Positions 5,380-6,705 of a stretch of 6,705 nt of DNA are shown one piece after another (positions within the stretch are counted from its first letter, which is position 1; each line of letters starts with the position of its first letter). Made by a program: the position numbers and the translations under genes. The stretch is from Candidatus Melainabacteria bacterium GWA2_34_9. Lineage in GTDB: Bacteria; Cyanobacteriota; Vampirovibrionia; Gastranaerophilales; UBA9971. The notes under the pieces are model-generated. The model was given only the letters and a program-made list of their open reading frames with translations. It was not told the DNA's origin and did not search any database. The stretch covers positions 21,924 to 28,628 of the forward strand of contig MFRJ01000100.1 of assembly GCA_001784535.1 (NCBI GenBank), written 5' to 3'.

Positions 5380-6549
5380 ATGGGTAAACAAAAAGATTAT
5401 TTTGCCATATTTGCAGGCGGTGGGGTAAGAGGAACTGCATATATAGGAGTTCTAAAAGCTCTTGAGGAGCTTGATATACATTTAACAGGCTATGCAAGCT
5501 CTTCTGTCGGTGCAATTGTTGCATCTCTTATATCTGTAGGCTATAACCATGAAGAATTAAAAAATTTACTATTTAGCATTAATTACCAGAGATTCCAGGA
5601 TTTATATTTACCGTTTGGAAAAGATTTTGGCTTTTTTAAAGGTGATGGTGTCTATTACTGGCTTAAAAAAAATATAGAAAAAAAGTTTTATGAAAATAAA
5701 GATTCTGAAAAGAAACCTGTAACTTTTCATGATGTAGAAAAAGATTTAATCGTAATTGCAACAGATGTCTCTAATGGAAGATTTAAAGAATACAGCAGAA
5801 TAAAAACTCCTGATGTGGAAATAGCACATGCTGTCAGGGCATCTATAAGCATTCCCGGATTTTTTAAGCCCGTATGGGAAAACGATAAATGCCTTGTAGA
5901 TGGAGATGTGATTAATAACTTTCCTATATGGAAAGACTCTAGCGATATTTTAGCCAATACAAATTCAAAAATATTGGAATTCAGGCTTGAAGGCTCTGAA
6001 AAACCAAAAGAAATCTCCTGTTTCCTTGATTATTTCAGCGCAATAATTGAAACAAGCTACAATATTTCAACTGATATTCTTGAAGCAAAATATGGAAAAA
6101 ATGACCAATTTGACATAATAAGAATTGATGCGGGCAAAATCAAGATTATTGATTTTAATATTTCTAATGAACTCAAAGAAGAGCTTATTATCAACGGTTT
6201 TGATTCGGTAAAAAAATACTTTAGTTATGACCTTGTTAAGAAAAAAAGAAATATTAATAAAATTTATGAAAAAATACTGGATCAGCTTAAAGATTTAAAA
6301 GAATTTGTTTCATGGAATAATGCAACAGACTGCTCAATAATTATGGGAAGTTTATGTATTTATTTTGCCGAAAATAAAGATTATATTCACAGAGGAATTT
6401 ACGGTCAGTTTATTGAACTGCAAAGCCTGCTTTCAGAAAGTATTTATTCTTTTAAATTTTTCAAATTAAATATTTTACGCAACAGAAAAAACTTAACTTC
6501 AAGAGTTAGCAAACTTATCAATGACTTGCAAGATTTTGTAAAATTTTAA
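5380..6549 (+). CDS. Patatin-like phospholipase family protein
   Basis: The 389-residue protein has a patatin domain in about residues 7-205. It shows the oxyanion-hole motif GGGVRG (13-18), the nucleophile elbow around S42 (S40-S41-S42-V43-G44), RASISIPGFFKPV (153-165), and the catalytic aspartate D174 in DGDVINNFP. The family uses a Ser-Asp dyad to hydrolyse acyl esters of membrane lipids. The elbow is SSSVG rather than the usual GxSxG, but the serine and following glycine are kept, so activity is likely. The C-terminal ~185 residues are Lys/Asn/Ile-rich and mostly helical-looking, with no domain I recognise. No signal peptide is visible, so it is cytosolic or peripheral to the membrane. 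The ATG is the first possible start after an in-frame TAG at 5371; AAGG lies upstream at somewhat long spacing. Related proteins serve lipid turnover, virulence or phage defence; nothing nearby (no nucleotide cyclase) supports a defence role. Confidence 0.92.
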   Translation: MGKQKDYFAIFAGGGVRGTAYIGVLKALEELDIHLTGYASSSVGAIVASLISVGYNHEELKNLLFSINYQRFQDLYLPFGKDFGFFKGDGVYYWLKKNIEKKFYENKDSEKKPVTFHDVEKDLIVIATDVSNGRFKEYSRIKTPDVEIAHAVRASISIPGFFKPVWENDKCLVDGDVINNFPIWKDSSDILANTNSKILEFRLEGSEKPKEISCFLDYFSAIIETSYNISTDILEAKYGKNDQFDIIRIDAGKIKIIDFNISNELKEELIINGFDSVKKYFSYDLVKKKRNINKIYEKILDQLKDLKEFVSWNNATDCSIIMGSLCIYFAENKDYIHRGIYGQFIELQSLLSESIYSFKFFKLNILRNRKNLTSRVSKLINDLQDFVKF

Positions 6550-6579
6550 AAAAATCTTTTTGTAACGAAATTTTAATCT

Positions 6580-6705
6580 TTAATTCACATGTTCTAAAGT
6601 TTTTAACAAATGAACCCGATAATTTTCATGTAAAGAATCAATCATCACAATAAAGCATTTTTCTTGCTCTCTACCTTCACTACTTATCATCACACATTGA
6701 CTGGA
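6580..6705 (-). CDS. Probable 3' end of an unidentified gene, cut by the window edge
   Basis: On the minus strand one frame is open from the right edge for 41 codons and ends in TAA at 6580-6582; the other two frames hit stops within a dozen codons. The visible peptide ends HLLKTLEHVN and contains EGREQEKCFIVMIDSLHENY. It is hydrophilic, with a short hydrophobic strand, and looks like an ordinary protein C-terminus. I do not recognise the family. It would be convergent with the patatin gene, leaving a 30-base gap with no clear terminator. In AT-rich DNA an open run this short could also arise by chance. Confidence 0.5.
   Translation of the reverse strand, partial: SSQCVMISSEGREQEKCFIVMIDSLHENYRVHLLKTLEHVN

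Noticed and set aside
5318..5524. Minus-strand ORF across the patatin start
   Set aside because: It lies antisense to the conserved GGGVRG and nucleophile region and extends into AT palindromes; no protein-like features.
5380..6549. CBASS-like or abortive-infection phospholipase effector
   Set aside because: Some patatins serve phage defence, but no nucleotide cyclase, accessory defence gene or mobile element is visible nearby, so family membership alone is not enough.

Overview
The window is AT-rich DNA holding five complete protein genes and two genes cut by the window edges. A reverse-type rubrerythrin points to an anaerobe or microaerophile. A glycosyltransferase of the LPS-core type and an exported phosphodiester-glycosidase-family protein suggest a diderm-like or glycan-decorated envelope. 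An anaerobic, low-GC gut lineage such as Vampirovibrionia/Gastranaerophilales would fit, and Clostridia-like lineages cannot be excluded. This placement is an inference from gene content, because no rRNA or other taxonomic marker beyond S20 is present.

Layout. Left edge to 1735 (+): the 3' part of a large DEDDh exonuclease gene, open from the first bases of the window. 1829-2104 (-): rpsT, ribosomal protein S20, with a UUG start, a strong Shine-Dalgarno sequence and a clear promoter. 2269-3462 (-): a secreted or anchored phosphodiester-glycosidase (NAGPA-type) domain protein with its own terminator. 3463-3843: a roughly 380-base divergent intergenic region. 3844-4404 (+): reverse rubrerythrin. 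4464-5234 (-): family 2 glycosyltransferase. 5380-6549 (+): patatin-like phospholipase. 6580-6705 (-): the probable 3' end of an unidentified gene running in from the right.

Organisation. Strands alternate almost gene by gene. Intrinsic terminators lie in the convergent gap at 1736-1828, in the convergent gap at 4405-4463, and after the glycosidase gene. Promoters or AT-rich putative control sites lie in the divergent gaps. The window therefore looks like a string of monocistronic units rather than an operon, and I see no evidence that the genes form one pathway. There is no IS element, CRISPR array, tRNA, rRNA or prophage signature. I do not find a convincing new multi-gene system here. The points most worth a second look are the large unassigned flanks of the exonuclease, the altered nucleophile motif of the patatin protein, and the paired AT-only palindromes upstream of the patatin gene.
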